Shown here: positions 36,193 through 44,661 of the stretch, piece after piece | How the letters are laid out: the number at the start of each line of letters is the position of its first letter | Position numbering within the stretch: the stretch's first letter is position 1 | NCBI RefSeq assembly: GCF_902364025.1 | Contig: NZ_CABJCG010000025.1 | Location: 14,683 to 78,682, forward strand | Length of the DNA: 64,000 bases | From: Enterocloster lavalensis | Lineage (GTDB): Bacteria; Bacillota; Clostridia; Lachnospirales; Lachnospiraceae | Direction of reading: 5' to 3' | The notes under the pieces: model-generated | The model's input: the letters and a program-made list of their open reading frames with translations, nothing else | Told to the model about the DNA's origin: nothing | Databases searched by the model: none | Translations under genes and position numbers: made by a program

Positions 36193-36312
36193 TGTGACAC
36201 TGCGTTTCTCATATTCATGCAAAGGCTGCTGCCAATGCCCTTTTCCGGTCAAACGCCGTCCGATTACCGGCGCTCCTCCCGCAGCGTGCACTGCCCAGCA
36301 GCCCTCTCCTGA

Positions 36313-36630
36313 TCATTTCTTCTTTTTCCCGCTCCCCGGCTCCTTCCGGAAACGCTTGCTCTTAAACACATACACATGGGCCACCAGCGTCAAACCGAAC
36401 ACCGCCATACAGACCCATTCCAACGGCTCGGACAAGATGTGGGAAGCCATGGCAAAACTCAGCAGCGCGTCGGCCAGGAACAGCCATTTCTCAACCGCGT
36501 ACACTTTATCCACATCATAGTCGCTTTTATCAACGTTTGTCCCCACAAAAATCATAAAATCCTTGCCCATGAACAAATCGATGCCCTCCGCAATACACAG
36601 GCCCCCCATAAACCAAAAAATCAGATCCAT
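36313..36630 (-). CDS. Small membrane protein, unknown function
   Basis: A 105-residue protein with about three hydrophobic segments (1-17, 45-64, 69-90) and a strongly basic tail (SKRFRKEPGSGKKKK), so the C-terminus probably faces the cytoplasm. GAAGGAGGATTT precedes the ATG. I recognise no family. It is transcribed alone between convergent and co-directional neighbours. Confidence 0.7.
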   Translation of the reverse strand: MDLIFWFMGGLCIAEGIDLFMGKDFMIFVGTNVDKSDYDVDKVYAVEKWLFLADALLSFAMASHILSEPLEWVCMAVFGLTLVAHVYVFKSKRFRKEPGSGKKKK

Positions 36631-36739
36631 AAATCCTCCTTCGCATGTCCGTTTCCGCCGTTAAATGCTTTATATTATATCATATCCCACTTCAAATCAC
36701 AAGCCGCGAATCCCGCTCCATCCCTTGCCCCCCGGCGGA

Positions 36740-36778
36740 CAAAAAGCCGGCGCAGAGCTGTCTCCAGCTGCGCCGGCC
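36740..36778 (-). terminator. Terminator of the NrdD-glutaredoxin gene
   Basis: The 10-bp perfect arms GCCGGCGCAG (36746-36755) and CTGCGCCGGC (36768-36777) are followed on the minus strand by TTTTTG, 32 bp after the nrdD stop codon. Confidence 0.88.
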
Positions 36779-36809
36779 GTTCATTTCCCAATATTAAACG
36801 GATCGTTTA

Positions 36810-39227
36810 TCAAACGGAAACCCGAAGGATCTCCTTGTTCTGCTCCACAAATTTCCTGATATTGGAAGCTCCGGCAAACTTCTGGACGATGCCGTCGTTC
36901 TCAAAATCCACCACCAGCGTGGGGGCCTGGAAAATGTTGAACTTCTCCGCCAGCTCCGGATGCTCCTCGGCGTCGATCACGCGGTAGTTCATGCCCTTTA
37001 AGAACTCCCTGGCAGCCTTGCAGTTGGGGCAGGTCTTGGTGGTGAACAGGAACAGGCCGGTATCCGCCTTCACCTCTCCCTTGGACGCCGCCTTCTGCTC
37101 CTCCGCATTGCAGCGGCTCTCCGGCTTGATGTGGGAGACGCCGTGTTTCAGCTTGGAACCGTGGATGTCGTAGTTGGTGCGGTTCTTGTACTCCTGGGTC
37201 TTTCCCTCGTTCCAGTTCTGCACCGGACGGTAGTATCCCGTAATCCGGCTGTAAACCTCCGCCTTGGCTCCGCAGACCGGGCAGGTGAAATGCTCGCCGG
37301 CCAGGTATCCGTGGGACTTACAGATGGAGTAAGTGGGCGACATGGTGTAGTAGGGCAGCTTGTAGTTCTCCGCAATGGTGCGTACCAGATTGGCGGCCGC
37401 CTTCCAGTCGGGCAGCTTCTCACCCAGGAACGCGTGGAACACCGTGCCGGAGGTGTACAGGGTCTGCAGTTCATCCTGGATGTCCAGGGCGTCGAACACA
37501 TCCGCGGTGTAGTCCACCGGCAGATGGGAACTGTTGGTATAGTAGGGCGTATCCCCCTCGGCCCCGGCGGTGATGATGTCGGGATAATGCTTCTTGTCGT
37601 GCTTGGCCAGGCGGTAGGTGGTGGACTCAGCCGGGGTCGCCTCCAGGTTGTACAGGTCGCCGTACATCTCCTGGTAGTCGGACAGGCGCTCACGCATATG
37701 GTTTAAAACATCCCTGGTGAACTTCTGGCACTCCGGATCGGTCATATCCTTGCGCACCCACCTGGCGTTCAGTCCGGCCTCGTTCATGCCGATCAGGCCG
37801 ATGGTGGAGAAGTGATTGGAAAATGTTCCCAGATACCGCTTGGTGTAGGGGTACAGGCCCTGATCCAGCAGCTTGGTGATCACTTCACGCTTGGTCTTTA
37901 AGGAGCGGGCGGACACGTCCATCATGTGGTCCAGGCGCTCGTAGAAATCCTTCTCATCCTTGGACAGGTAAGCGATGCGGGGCATATTGATGGTCACAAC
38001 GCCCACGGAGCCGGTACTCTCGCCGGAGCCGAAGAAGCCGCCGGTTTTCTTGCGCAGCTCACGCAGGTCCAGGCGCAGGCGGCAGCACATGCTGCGCACG
38101 TCGCTGGGCTGCATATCGCTGTTGATATAGTTGGAGAAATACGGGGTGCCGTACTTGGCCGTCATCTCGAACAGCAGGCGGTTGTTCTCCGTATCGGACC
38201 AGTCGAAATCATTGGTAATGGAGTAGGTGGGGATGGGGTACTGGAAGCCGCGCCCGTTGGCGTCGCCCTCGATCATGGTCTCGATGAAGGCCTTGTTGAT
38301 CAGATCCATCTCCGCCTTGCAGTCCTTGTACTTGAAGTCCATCTCCTTGCCGCCCACGATTGCGTTCAGCTCCGCCAGATCATTGGGAACCGTCCAGTCC
38401 AGGGTGATGTTGGAGAAGGGAGCCTGGGTGCCCCAGCGGCTGGGGGTGTTCACGCCGTAGATAAAGGACTCGATGCACTTCTTAACCTCGGAGTAGCTTA
38501 AGTTGTCCACCTTCACAAAGGGGGCAAGGTATGTATCAAAGGAGGAGAACGCCTGGGCTCCGGCCCACTCGTTCTGCATAATGCCGAGGAAGTTGACCAT
38601 CTGGTTGCACAGCACGGACAGGTGCTTGGCCGGGGAGGAGGTGATCTTTCCGGTGATCCCGCCCAGTCCCTCCTGCAGAAGCTGCTTTAAGGACCAGCCC
38701 GCGCAGTAGCCGGTGAGCATGGACAGATCGTGAATATGGATGTCCGCGTTCCGGTGGGCCTCCGCCACCTCGTGGTCGTAGATCTCGCTGAGCCAGTAGT
38801 TGGCCGTCACAGCGCCGGAATTGCTCAGGATCAGTCCGCCAACGGAGTAAGTCACGGTGGAATTCTCCTTCACACGCCAGTCCTCAACCTTCACATAGCT
38901 GTTCACCACGTCCTTGTAGTCCAGGATGGTGCTGTTCATGTTGCGGATTTTCTCGCGCTGTTTTCTATATAAAATGTATGCCTTCGCCACATCTGTGTAA
39001 CCGGTCTGCTCCAGCACGTGCTCCACACTGTCCTGAATCTCCTCCACGGAAATACGGCCCTCCGTCATCTTGCCCTGGAAATCCGCGGTTACGCGCAGCG
39101 AAAGCAACTCCAGAATTTCGTTGTTATAATCCTTCTTCGTGGCCTTAAACGCCTTCTTGATCGCCTCGGTGATCTTGTTCAGGCTGAATTCGGCTATCTC
39201 CCCATCACGTTTCACAACTTCAATCAT
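36810..39227 (-). CDS. nrdD: Anaerobic ribonucleoside-triphosphate reductase fused to a glutaredoxin-like domain
   Basis: A class III ribonucleotide reductase of 805 residues. It has an N-terminal ATP-cone (IEVVKRDGEIAEFSLNKI), a central barrel, a CxxH...CxxC zinc site (ICKSHGY, FTCPVCG), and the glycyl-radical loop RITGYYRPVQNWNEGK with the radical glycine near 664. A linker leads to a glutaredoxin/NrdH-like domain (about 727-805) with CPNC (733-736) and QAPTLVV. NrdD types that take electrons from thioredoxin or NrdH rather than formate are known, and here the donor is built in. I start at the second ATG (39225-39227; AGGAG 11 nt upstream); the ATG at 39236 is only 2 nt from that site. It needs NrdG, encoded at 42374. 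Confidence 0.93.
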   Translation of the reverse strand: MIEVVKRDGEIAEFSLNKITEAIKKAFKATKKDYNNEILELLSLRVTADFQGKMTEGRISVEEIQDSVEHVLEQTGYTDVAKAYILYRKQREKIRNMNSTILDYKDVVNSYVKVEDWRVKENSTVTYSVGGLILSNSGAVTANYWLSEIYDHEVAEAHRNADIHIHDLSMLTGYCAGWSLKQLLQEGLGGITGKITSSPAKHLSVLCNQMVNFLGIMQNEWAGAQAFSSFDTYLAPFVKVDNLSYSEVKKCIESFIYGVNTPSRWGTQAPFSNITLDWTVPNDLAELNAIVGGKEMDFKYKDCKAEMDLINKAFIETMIEGDANGRGFQYPIPTYSITNDFDWSDTENNRLLFEMTAKYGTPYFSNYINSDMQPSDVRSMCCRLRLDLRELRKKTGGFFGSGESTGSVGVVTINMPRIAYLSKDEKDFYERLDHMMDVSARSLKTKREVITKLLDQGLYPYTKRYLGTFSNHFSTIGLIGMNEAGLNARWVRKDMTDPECQKFTRDVLNHMRERLSDYQEMYGDLYNLEATPAESTTYRLAKHDKKHYPDIITAGAEGDTPYYTNSSHLPVDYTADVFDALDIQDELQTLYTSGTVFHAFLGEKLPDWKAAANLVRTIAENYKLPYYTMSPTYSICKSHGYLAGEHFTCPVCGAKAEVYSRITGYYRPVQNWNEGKTQEYKNRTNYDIHGSKLKHGVSHIKPESRCNAEEQKAASKGEVKADTGLFLFTTKTCPNCKAAREFLKGMNYRVIDAEEHPELAEKFNIFQAPTLVVDFENDGIVQKFAGASNIRKFVEQNKEILRVSV

Positions 39228-39302
39228 TACAAACATAACTCCTTTCGACCCTTGTCCGATGATAATGGCCCCCGGCTTTTATCCCATAAGACATAATGGC
39301 CC

Positions 39303-39317
39303 GCCGGCTACGCCGGC
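39303..39317. other. Small GC hairpin in the nrdD leader
   Basis: GCCGGC-TAC-GCCGGC is a perfect 6-bp hairpin in the roughly 175-nt leader between the nrdD promoter and its start. Its function is unknown. Confidence 0.4.
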
Positions 39318-39409
39318 AGCCCATTCCATTTGCTCCGAAAATCCCCGGATCCACGATCCGTTGACGACAATCGGTGTTTCCGTCTCTCTGTCAGTCCGCC
39401 ACTTCACCC

Positions 39410-39438
39410 ATTATAGCAGACCCAAAACAAAAACACAA
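39410..39438 (-). promoter_or_regulatory. Promoter of the NrdD-glutaredoxin gene
   Basis: On the minus strand TTGTGT (39433-39438), a 17-nt spacer and TATAAT (39410-39415). The -35 hexamer lies inside an NrdR-type box. Confidence 0.75.
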
Positions 39439-39478
39439 TATCTATGATCAACTTTTTATGCCGATCAAGATATTGTGT
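39433..39478. promoter_or_regulatory. Paired NrdR-type boxes, also a hairpin
   Basis: ACACAATATCTATGAT (39433-39448) and, inverted, GATCAAGATATTGTGT (39463-39478) each resemble the NrdR consensus acaCwAtATaTwGtgt. They start 30 bp apart, near the usual three helical turns. The first covers the nrdD -35. Together they form a long stem (ACACAATATCT with AGATATTGTGT, plus TGATC with GATCA), followed on the minus strand by a T-rich run, so the same DNA could terminate hflX transcripts. Confidence 0.65.
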
Positions 39479-39553
39479 TTTATTACCTCTGCTTATAATT
39501 CGCGGAAAGCCTTGTAGCTGCGTGGTTTGCGGGTGGTTAGACGTCTCTATCCA

Positions 39554-40837
39554 CTAATCCGCATACAATTTCCCAAACAACTCGGCCGGCACATACGCCT
39601 CCACCGCGATCCCGTCCTCCGTGTACTCCTCCTTCAGGAGCTGGCCGTACTTGCGGATGGTCTGGATCCGGCCGGCCTGGGAGTAGGGGTAAACCTTCTC
39701 CAGGTGAACCCGGCGGCGGCGGATGATCTGCTCCAGAATGCCGCACAGCTCGTCCAAGCCCTCCCCGGTCTTGGCCGAGATGCGCACCTGGTAGTCCGCG
39801 GAGAAATCTCTGGGCAGCTGGGCTAAAGGCCCGGCCTCGCCGGACTCCACCAGGGCTCTTAAGCGGTCCGTCTTGTTGAACACCGTGACCACCGTCTTGT
39901 CCACGATCTCCAAGTCCTTCAACGTCTCCCGCACCACGTGCATCTGCATGTCCATCTGCGGGTTGGAGCAGTCCACCACATGGAGGATGATATCGCTGTA
40001 CTTGGCCTCCTCCAGGGTGCTCTTAAACGCCTCGATCAGGTGGTGGGGCAGCTTGCGGATAAAACCCACGGTGTCCGTCAGCAGAATCTGCTGGTCCCCC
40101 GGCAGGGTAAAGCTTCTGGTGGTGGGATCCAGGGTGGCGAACAGCTTGTCCTCCGCCAGGATATCCGCGTCAGTCAGATGGTTTAACAGGGTGGATTTAC
40201 CCGCGTTGGTGTAGCCCACGATGGCCGCGCTGACGGCGCAGCCCTGCTCCCGCTGCTGCCGGGTCACCTCACGGTGGCGTTTCACATCCTCCAACTCCGC
40301 TTTCAGCTGCCCGATGCGCTCGTGGATCAGGCGCCGGTCCACCTCCAGCTTCTTCTCGCCCGGTCCCCTGGTGCCGATGCCGCCGCCCAGGCGGGACAGG
40401 GAGGCGCGCATGCCCACCAGGCGCGCGGCCCGGTATTTGAGCTGGGCCAGCTCCACCTGGATCTTCCCCTCCCGGGTGTGGGCCCTGGAAGCGAAAATGT
40501 CCAGGATCACCATGGTGCGGTCCATCACCTTGGTGTCCAATGCCGCCTCCAGGTTCTTAAGCTGGGCGGGGCTCAGCTCGTCGTCGCAAACCACGCCGGT
40601 GGCGTCAAGCTCCCAGACCAGATCCTTGACCTCCTCGATCTTACCCTTGCCCAGATACGTGCCCGGGTGCACCTTCTCGCGGTTCTGAATCACCTTGTCC
40701 ACGGTCACGGCTCCGGCCGTTTTCACCAGCTCCGCCAGCTCCTTTAAGGAGGCCTCCGCGTCGTCCCCGTCCCCGGTGCTCACCGCGATCAGGACCACCC
40801 GCTCCTCAGTCTCTTTCAAATCAAATAATTCTGCCAT
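39554..40837 (-). CDS. hflX: GTPase HflX
   Basis: A 427-residue ribosome-associated GTPase. It has the N-terminal HflX domain with LGKGKIEEVK, the middle signature GGGIGTRGPGEKKLEVDRR, and a G domain with P-loop GYTNAGKST, switch region ATLDPTTR, DTVGFI and NKTD. It splits stalled or hibernating ribosomes. It is last in the mscL-nrdG-dut-TPR-hflX series, 43 bp after the TPR gene. Confidence 0.96.
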   Translation of the reverse strand: MAELFDLKETEERVVLIAVSTGDGDDAEASLKELAELVKTAGAVTVDKVIQNREKVHPGTYLGKGKIEEVKDLVWELDATGVVCDDELSPAQLKNLEAALDTKVMDRTMVILDIFASRAHTREGKIQVELAQLKYRAARLVGMRASLSRLGGGIGTRGPGEKKLEVDRRLIHERIGQLKAELEDVKRHREVTRQQREQGCAVSAAIVGYTNAGKSTLLNHLTDADILAEDKLFATLDPTTRSFTLPGDQQILLTDTVGFIRKLPHHLIEAFKSTLEEAKYSDIILHVVDCSNPQMDMQMHVVRETLKDLEIVDKTVVTVFNKTDRLRALVESGEAGPLAQLPRDFSADYQVRISAKTGEGLDELCGILEQIIRRRRVHLEKVYPYSQAGRIQTIRKYGQLLKEEYTEDGIAVEAYVPAELFGKLYAD

Positions 40838-40880
40838 ACTACCTCTTATTCCGAATTTACCGCTCCGGCTGCCAAACGCC

Positions 40881-41798
40881 TTACCGGCTCTTTAAAAATG
40901 CGATCTCATGCTCCGCCCGCTCATCCGGTCCGAAGCTCTTATTGTACTCCTCGAACAGCTTCAGGGCTTCGTCGTACTTGTATAAGTATTCGCTGCACAC
41001 CGCCCGGTTATACGAAAGTTCCCGAAGCAGCTCCCGATCCTCTGACGCCTTCACTTTCCCCTGGTCAAACGAATCAGCAGCGTCCTTGTAATTCTCTTCA
41101 GCCATCTGGCATAAACCCATCTGCAAATAGATTTTCCCATCGTCCAGCCCATCCCTCAGCGCATTTTCGTACAGACTCATGGCCTGATCGTAGGCGCCCG
41201 TTTTCACGCAGGCCGCCCCGACGGACAGAAGCGCGTTCAAACGCCCCTCCACCGGCTTCTTTGCATCCCCGCCGGTCCGCTGCACATAGTCGTACAACTC
41301 CACCGCCTGGTCTGCATCGCCCATGGCCGCGCAGCACATGCTGGCCATGTACCAATACTGCAGATTTTTGGCGTCCCGCTCCATCAGAAGCTTGTAGCTG
41401 TAGTACGCCGCCTCGTAGTCCTCCAGGCGGTACTCCGCCTCAGCCCGGTAGCGCAGCACATCCACCGCCATCTCGCCGGTGTCCTTGTCCATCACAGCCA
41501 GCGCCTGGTCAAAATCCGCAATCGCCCCGGCAAAGTCCCCGGCATCCAGCTTTTCAATTCCCGCGGCCCGCAGCTCCCGCTGCTTGGACGTGGACATATT
41601 GCCAAGTACGCGCACAGTGGCGAAGGCCACCAGCACCACCAGCAAAATGCAGACCGCCCACGCGATAAGTCCCTTGACCAGCCGGTTCCTTCTCCTGCGC
41701 TTGCGCGCGGCCCGCCGTTCCCGGTCCAGGCGCGGATTCCGCCCCGAATCGTAGGGACGCCGCTCGCTGTAGCGGATATTTCCACTGTTTCTGCTCAT
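40881..41798 (-). CDS. Membrane-anchored TPR protein, unknown function
   Basis: A 305-residue protein with a very basic N-terminus (RRAARKRRRRNR, about 28-39), one transmembrane helix (about 42-65) and tetratricopeptide-like repeats over the rest (AGIEKLDAGDFAGAIADFDQ, AACVKTGAYDQAMSLYENAL, ICSEYLYKYDEALKLF-like units). It probably scaffolds protein contacts at the membrane. It starts 3 bp after the dut gene, so it is co-transcribed with nucleotide genes without an obvious link. Confidence 0.85.
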   Translation of the reverse strand: MSRNSGNIRYSERRPYDSGRNPRLDRERRAARKRRRRNRLVKGLIAWAVCILLVVLVAFATVRVLGNMSTSKQRELRAAGIEKLDAGDFAGAIADFDQALAVMDKDTGEMAVDVLRYRAEAEYRLEDYEAAYYSYKLLMERDAKNLQYWYMASMCCAAMGDADQAVELYDYVQRTGGDAKKPVEGRLNALLSVGAACVKTGAYDQAMSLYENALRDGLDDGKIYLQMGLCQMAEENYKDAADSFDQGKVKASEDRELLRELSYNRAVCSEYLYKYDEALKLFEEYNKSFGPDERAEHEIAFLKSR

Positions 41799-41801
41799 TT
41801 C

Positions 41802-42317
41802 CTACCTCGCATCCGTGCTGCCGAAGCCGCCGTTGCGCGTGCTTGTGCAATCGTCGTCCACCGTGATACCATAGGGGAGGAAAATACCCTGGGCAAAGGC
41901 CATTCCTGCGGCCAGCTCCACCGTTTTTCCCTCTCTGGAATCATTGGTCATCTTGATAAACATATGCCCTTCATTATCCGAATAAAAATAATCGCTGTCG
42001 ATGATGCCCACGGTGTTGTTCAGCTGGAGGCGGTATTTAAAGCCCAGGCTGCTGCGCGGGAAAATGGACAGCACCCAGCCCTCCTCCATCTCAACCCGGA
42101 CTCCAGTGGGGATTTTCACGGACTCGCCCGGCGCGACGGTCACGGCGACCGGGGTAAAAAAGTCGTATCCCGCCGAACCGGCGGTGGCTCTGGCCGGAAG
42201 GCGGATCCCGTCATAGACCGCCCGTGCCTCATCGGCAGACACTCCGCCGAAGGCGTCCGTCCAGTCCCCCAAAAATTGTTCAAAGCTTACCTTGTGAAAT
42301 TTTGCAATTCTCTGCAT
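41802..42317 (-). CDS. dut: dUTP diphosphatase
   Basis: A 171-residue trimeric-type dUTPase with an N-terminal extension of about 40 residues. Motif I is PARATAGSAGYDF, motif II is PRSSLGFK, motif III is TVGIIDSDYF, and the C-terminal P-loop-like motif V is STRNGGFGSTD. It removes dUTP and provides dUMP for thymidylate synthesis. It follows nrdG by 56 bp; the ribosome site is weak (AGGTTAC). Confidence 0.9.
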   Translation of the reverse strand: MQRIAKFHKVSFEQFLGDWTDAFGGVSADEARAVYDGIRLPARATAGSAGYDFFTPVAVTVAPGESVKIPTGVRVEMEEGWVLSIFPRSSLGFKYRLQLNNTVGIIDSDYFYSDNEGHMFIKMTNDSREGKTVELAAGMAFAQGIFLPYGITVDDDCTSTRNGGFGSTDAR

Positions 42318-42373
42318 GTCTGTAACCTAACCTTTTCTGTATGATTCGAATCGTCCGCTCCATGGCGGCTGTC

Positions 42374-42868
42374 TCAGCTCCGGTCAAGGGTCACCGCCGC
42401 GCCGGTCAGAAGGGACCTCTGCACATCGATAACCCGCTGGTTGGAACTGCCCTTCCACTGGAGGCTGTTGTCCTTGAGCCCTGCCACGAACTCGCCGTCC
42501 ACCACCACGTCCACCTTGCGGATACACGGCAGACCGCAGATCTCCTCCCAGTCGTAGCCGGTGTAAAGCCAGATGGTCTTTCCCGGAAAGCGGTCGCAGA
42601 TCTCATCGATCAGCCGGCCGGTCTCCTCCCGGTTGTCCGGGTGCAGCGGGTCCCCGCCGCTTAAGGTGACCCCGGATACATAGTCTTTTTGAAGCTCCTC
42701 AAACAGCTCGTCCTTAGCCGCCTGGTCAAAGGGAATTCCGCCCCGGATATCCCAGGTCACCGGATTGTGGCATTCCGGACAGTTGTGGCTGCAGCCGGCA
42801 ACCCAGAGTACCACCCGCAGCCCTTCCCCGTTGAGCATATCGTCCTTCGTGATATTGTGATAACGCAT
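42374..42868 (-). CDS. nrdG: Anaerobic ribonucleotide reductase activase NrdG
   Basis: A 164-residue radical SAM protein. The cluster cysteines C26, C30, C33 lie in GCSHNCPECHN (the CxxxCxxC motif), and GVTLSGGDPLHP binds SAM. It installs the glycyl radical in NrdD. It is the only activase gene in the window, away from both nrdD genes, so it may serve both reductases. It starts 3 bp after mscL. Confidence 0.94.
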   Translation of the reverse strand: MRYHNITKDDMLNGEGLRVVLWVAGCSHNCPECHNPVTWDIRGGIPFDQAAKDELFEELQKDYVSGVTLSGGDPLHPDNREETGRLIDEICDRFPGKTIWLYTGYDWEEICGLPCIRKVDVVVDGEFVAGLKDNSLQWKGSSNQRVIDVQRSLLTGAAVTLDRS

Positions 42869-42871
42869 GAC

Positions 42872-43348
42872 TTACTCTCTCTCCGTTTCCTCAGATGTTT
42901 CCAGCAGAGAGGTACAATGAGGGCAGCGCACCGCATTGATCGGAATCATGCTGCGGCAGTACGGGCATTCCTTCTGCGTGGGAGCGGCCGGCGCCTCCGG
43001 CTTCTTCCCCATGCTGCGCAGCTTATTGACCTGTTTCACCGTGATGAACACAACCAAAGCCATCAGCAGAAAGTTGATCGTCTGTGTGATAAAGGACCCG
43101 TAATTAATGGTAGCCACAGAAAGTTCCTTGGCCTCCGTCAGCGTAGCATATGTATTCCCATCCAACGCGATAAACATGTTGGTGAAATCCACCTTGCCGG
43201 TGATCAGGCTCAGAAGGGGCATAAAAATGTCGTTGACAAGCGAATTTACAATGGAAGTAAACGCGCTGCCGATAATCATGCCGACCGCCAGATCGATCAT
43301 ATTGCCCTTGAGGGCGAACGCCTTAAACTCATCCAGAAACTTTTTCAT
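42872..43348 (-). CDS. mscL: Large-conductance mechanosensitive channel MscL with C-terminal zinc ribbon
   Basis: A 158-residue MscL. The channel part shows FLDEFKAFALKGNMIDLAVG, IGSAFTSIVNSLVND and a second membrane helix INFLLMALVVFITV. The last 35 residues form a zinc ribbon (CPYC...CPHC) in place of the plain helical tail of the E. coli protein. I start at the ATG at 43346-43348 (GGAGG 8 nt upstream); a frame-open ATG 21 nt earlier lacks a site. It protects against hypo-osmotic shock and leads the nrdG-dut-hflX series. Confidence 0.93.
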   Translation of the reverse strand: MKKFLDEFKAFALKGNMIDLAVGMIIGSAFTSIVNSLVNDIFMPLLSLITGKVDFTNMFIALDGNTYATLTEAKELSVATINYGSFITQTINFLLMALVVFITVKQVNKLRSMGKKPEAPAAPTQKECPYCRSMIPINAVRCPHCTSLLETSEETERE

Positions 43349-43431
43349 TGTATATCCCTCCGTATTCATTGGTAGGGCCCGAAGGCCGCTTTTCTTAGTT
43401 TACCATACGGAAGATGATTTTTCCACAAAAT

Positions 43432-43674
43432 TCAGTTATATTCATGTAGAAAGCGCTTCAGATCCTTGTGAAATTCCGAGAATCTGGCCAGCAGCGCATA
43501 GTATCCCCGAGACATCAAATCCCGGCTGATCCCGTCGTAGACCGGATCCGTCATAGAGCGGATATGGAAAAATTCATAAAAATACTGATCCGGAATCTCA
43601 TCCAGGTACTGTTTCAGTTCTTTTTTGTAATCCATAATCTCCTCTTGCTCCAGTTGTTCCAAAATCTTGTTCAT
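43432..43674 (-). CDS. Small hypothetical protein
   Basis: An 80-residue, mostly helical, charged protein beginning MNKILEQLEQEE, with AGGGAGAAG directly upstream, so the start is credible. I recognise no family. It is followed 83 bp later by mscL. Confidence 0.6.
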   Translation of the reverse strand: MNKILEQLEQEEIMDYKKELKQYLDEIPDQYFYEFFHIRSMTDPVYDGISRDLMSRGYYALLARFSEFHKDLKRFLHEYN

Positions 43675-43805
43675 CTCTTCTCCCTTTCATCATGCATATT
43701 TTATTTTGATGTGTTTCACTATTAGAAGTGTTTGGCAATTAATATTTCCTTACAATCTAATAAACGCTTCAGTATTAGAAAATTCCATATCACGTGAGGT
43801 AAATA

Positions 43806-44066
43806 ATGAAAATATCTTATAATTCGGAAACAAAGAAAAATTTGATAGGCGATACGATCCGCTCATTGCGGAAGCGGCGCGGCCTTTCCCAGCGGGCGCT
43901 GGCCGCCAAGCTGCAATTAAACGGCTATGATTTCAATGATCTGACCATACTCAGAATCGAAAAGGGCACTCGCCTGGTCACAGACATCGAGCTACGGGCC
44001 CTCTGCCATTTTTTCAATGTGACTCCCAACGAAATGCTCAGTTTCGATGATACATCCACTCATTAA
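43806..44066 (+). CDS. Small XRE-family HTH regulator
   Basis: An 86-residue Cro/C1-type HTH protein. The helix-turn-helix spans IGDTIRSLRKRRGLSQRALA to RIEKGTRLVTDIELRALCHF, and the end, VTPNEMLSF, is typical of the family. GTGAGGT lies 6 nt before the ATG. It has no ligand domain. Its target is unknown; autoregulation is common for such proteins. Confidence 0.85.
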   Translation: MKISYNSETKKNLIGDTIRSLRKRRGLSQRALAAKLQLNGYDFNDLTILRIEKGTRLVTDIELRALCHFFNVTPNEMLSFDDTSTH

Positions 44067-44207
44067 TCTCCCCTCCTACTATTTGATTACCCTAGATTAT
44101 ACACTATAAAGTGTCTATTTGTACACGCTTTTTCAGTCTGATAATTAAACGGTTCCTGGGGTACAATAACCACGGGGTATCGTGAATTTTGTCTTGGTGG
44201 TGGAAGA

Positions 44208-44534
44208 ATGAGTTATGAACTGGATCGGATTGAAGAACTGTGCAGAGAGCGCGGGTGGAGCCACTACAAGCTGGCAAAGGAAATGAATGATTCCGCAAAT
44301 AACATAAGCAACCTCTTTCGCCGAACGACTACGCCCAGTATTGTCACTCTTCGACGTGTCTGTTCGGCCATGGGAATTACCATGGCCGAATTTTATAAGA
44401 GGGATGGAATCTCCACCGTGCTGACGGAAAACCAGAAGGCGCTTCTGGATCATTACAATGTCCTGGACTCGCGCAGCAAAGACAAGGCCATGGCCTACAT
44501 CAAGGGACTGGCGGACGGCAGGCACGACGCCTGA
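44208..44534 (+). CDS. XRE-family HTH regulator
   Basis: A 108-residue protein. The HTH covers about residues 5-62 (LCRERGWSHYKLAKEM, NNISNLFRRTTTPSIVTLRR, MGITMAEFY) and a helical tail of about 40 residues (SRSKDKAMAYIKGLADG) probably dimerises. It is independent of the other small HTH gene 140 bp upstream. Its target is unknown. Confidence 0.85.
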   Translation: MSYELDRIEELCRERGWSHYKLAKEMNDSANNISNLFRRTTTPSIVTLRRVCSAMGITMAEFYKRDGISTVLTENQKALLDHYNVLDSRSKDKAMAYIKGLADGRHDA

Positions 44535-44598
44535 AAACCGGGATAAAGGGCCGGGCACAGCCCCCCGGGAATGTGGGCGCAGCGTTTTGTCTCCATAC

Positions 44599-44648
44599 AA
44601 AAAAGAGCGGCCGACGGTATATCTGATTCCGTCGCCGCTCTTCTTTTA
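44599..44648. terminator. Bidirectional terminator between the HTH gene and mgtE
   Basis: AAGAGCGGC (44603-44611) pairs with GCCGCTCTT (44634-44642), and GACGG (44613-44617) with CCGTC (44629-44633). A run of A before and T after suits both convergent genes. Confidence 0.85.
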
Positions 44649-44661
44649 TGCAATCCTGCCC

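Noticed and set aside
43806..44534. Two small HTH genes as the immunity region of a prophage
   Set aside because: No integrase, attachment site or phage structural gene lies nearby, and both genes are co-directional rather than divergent.
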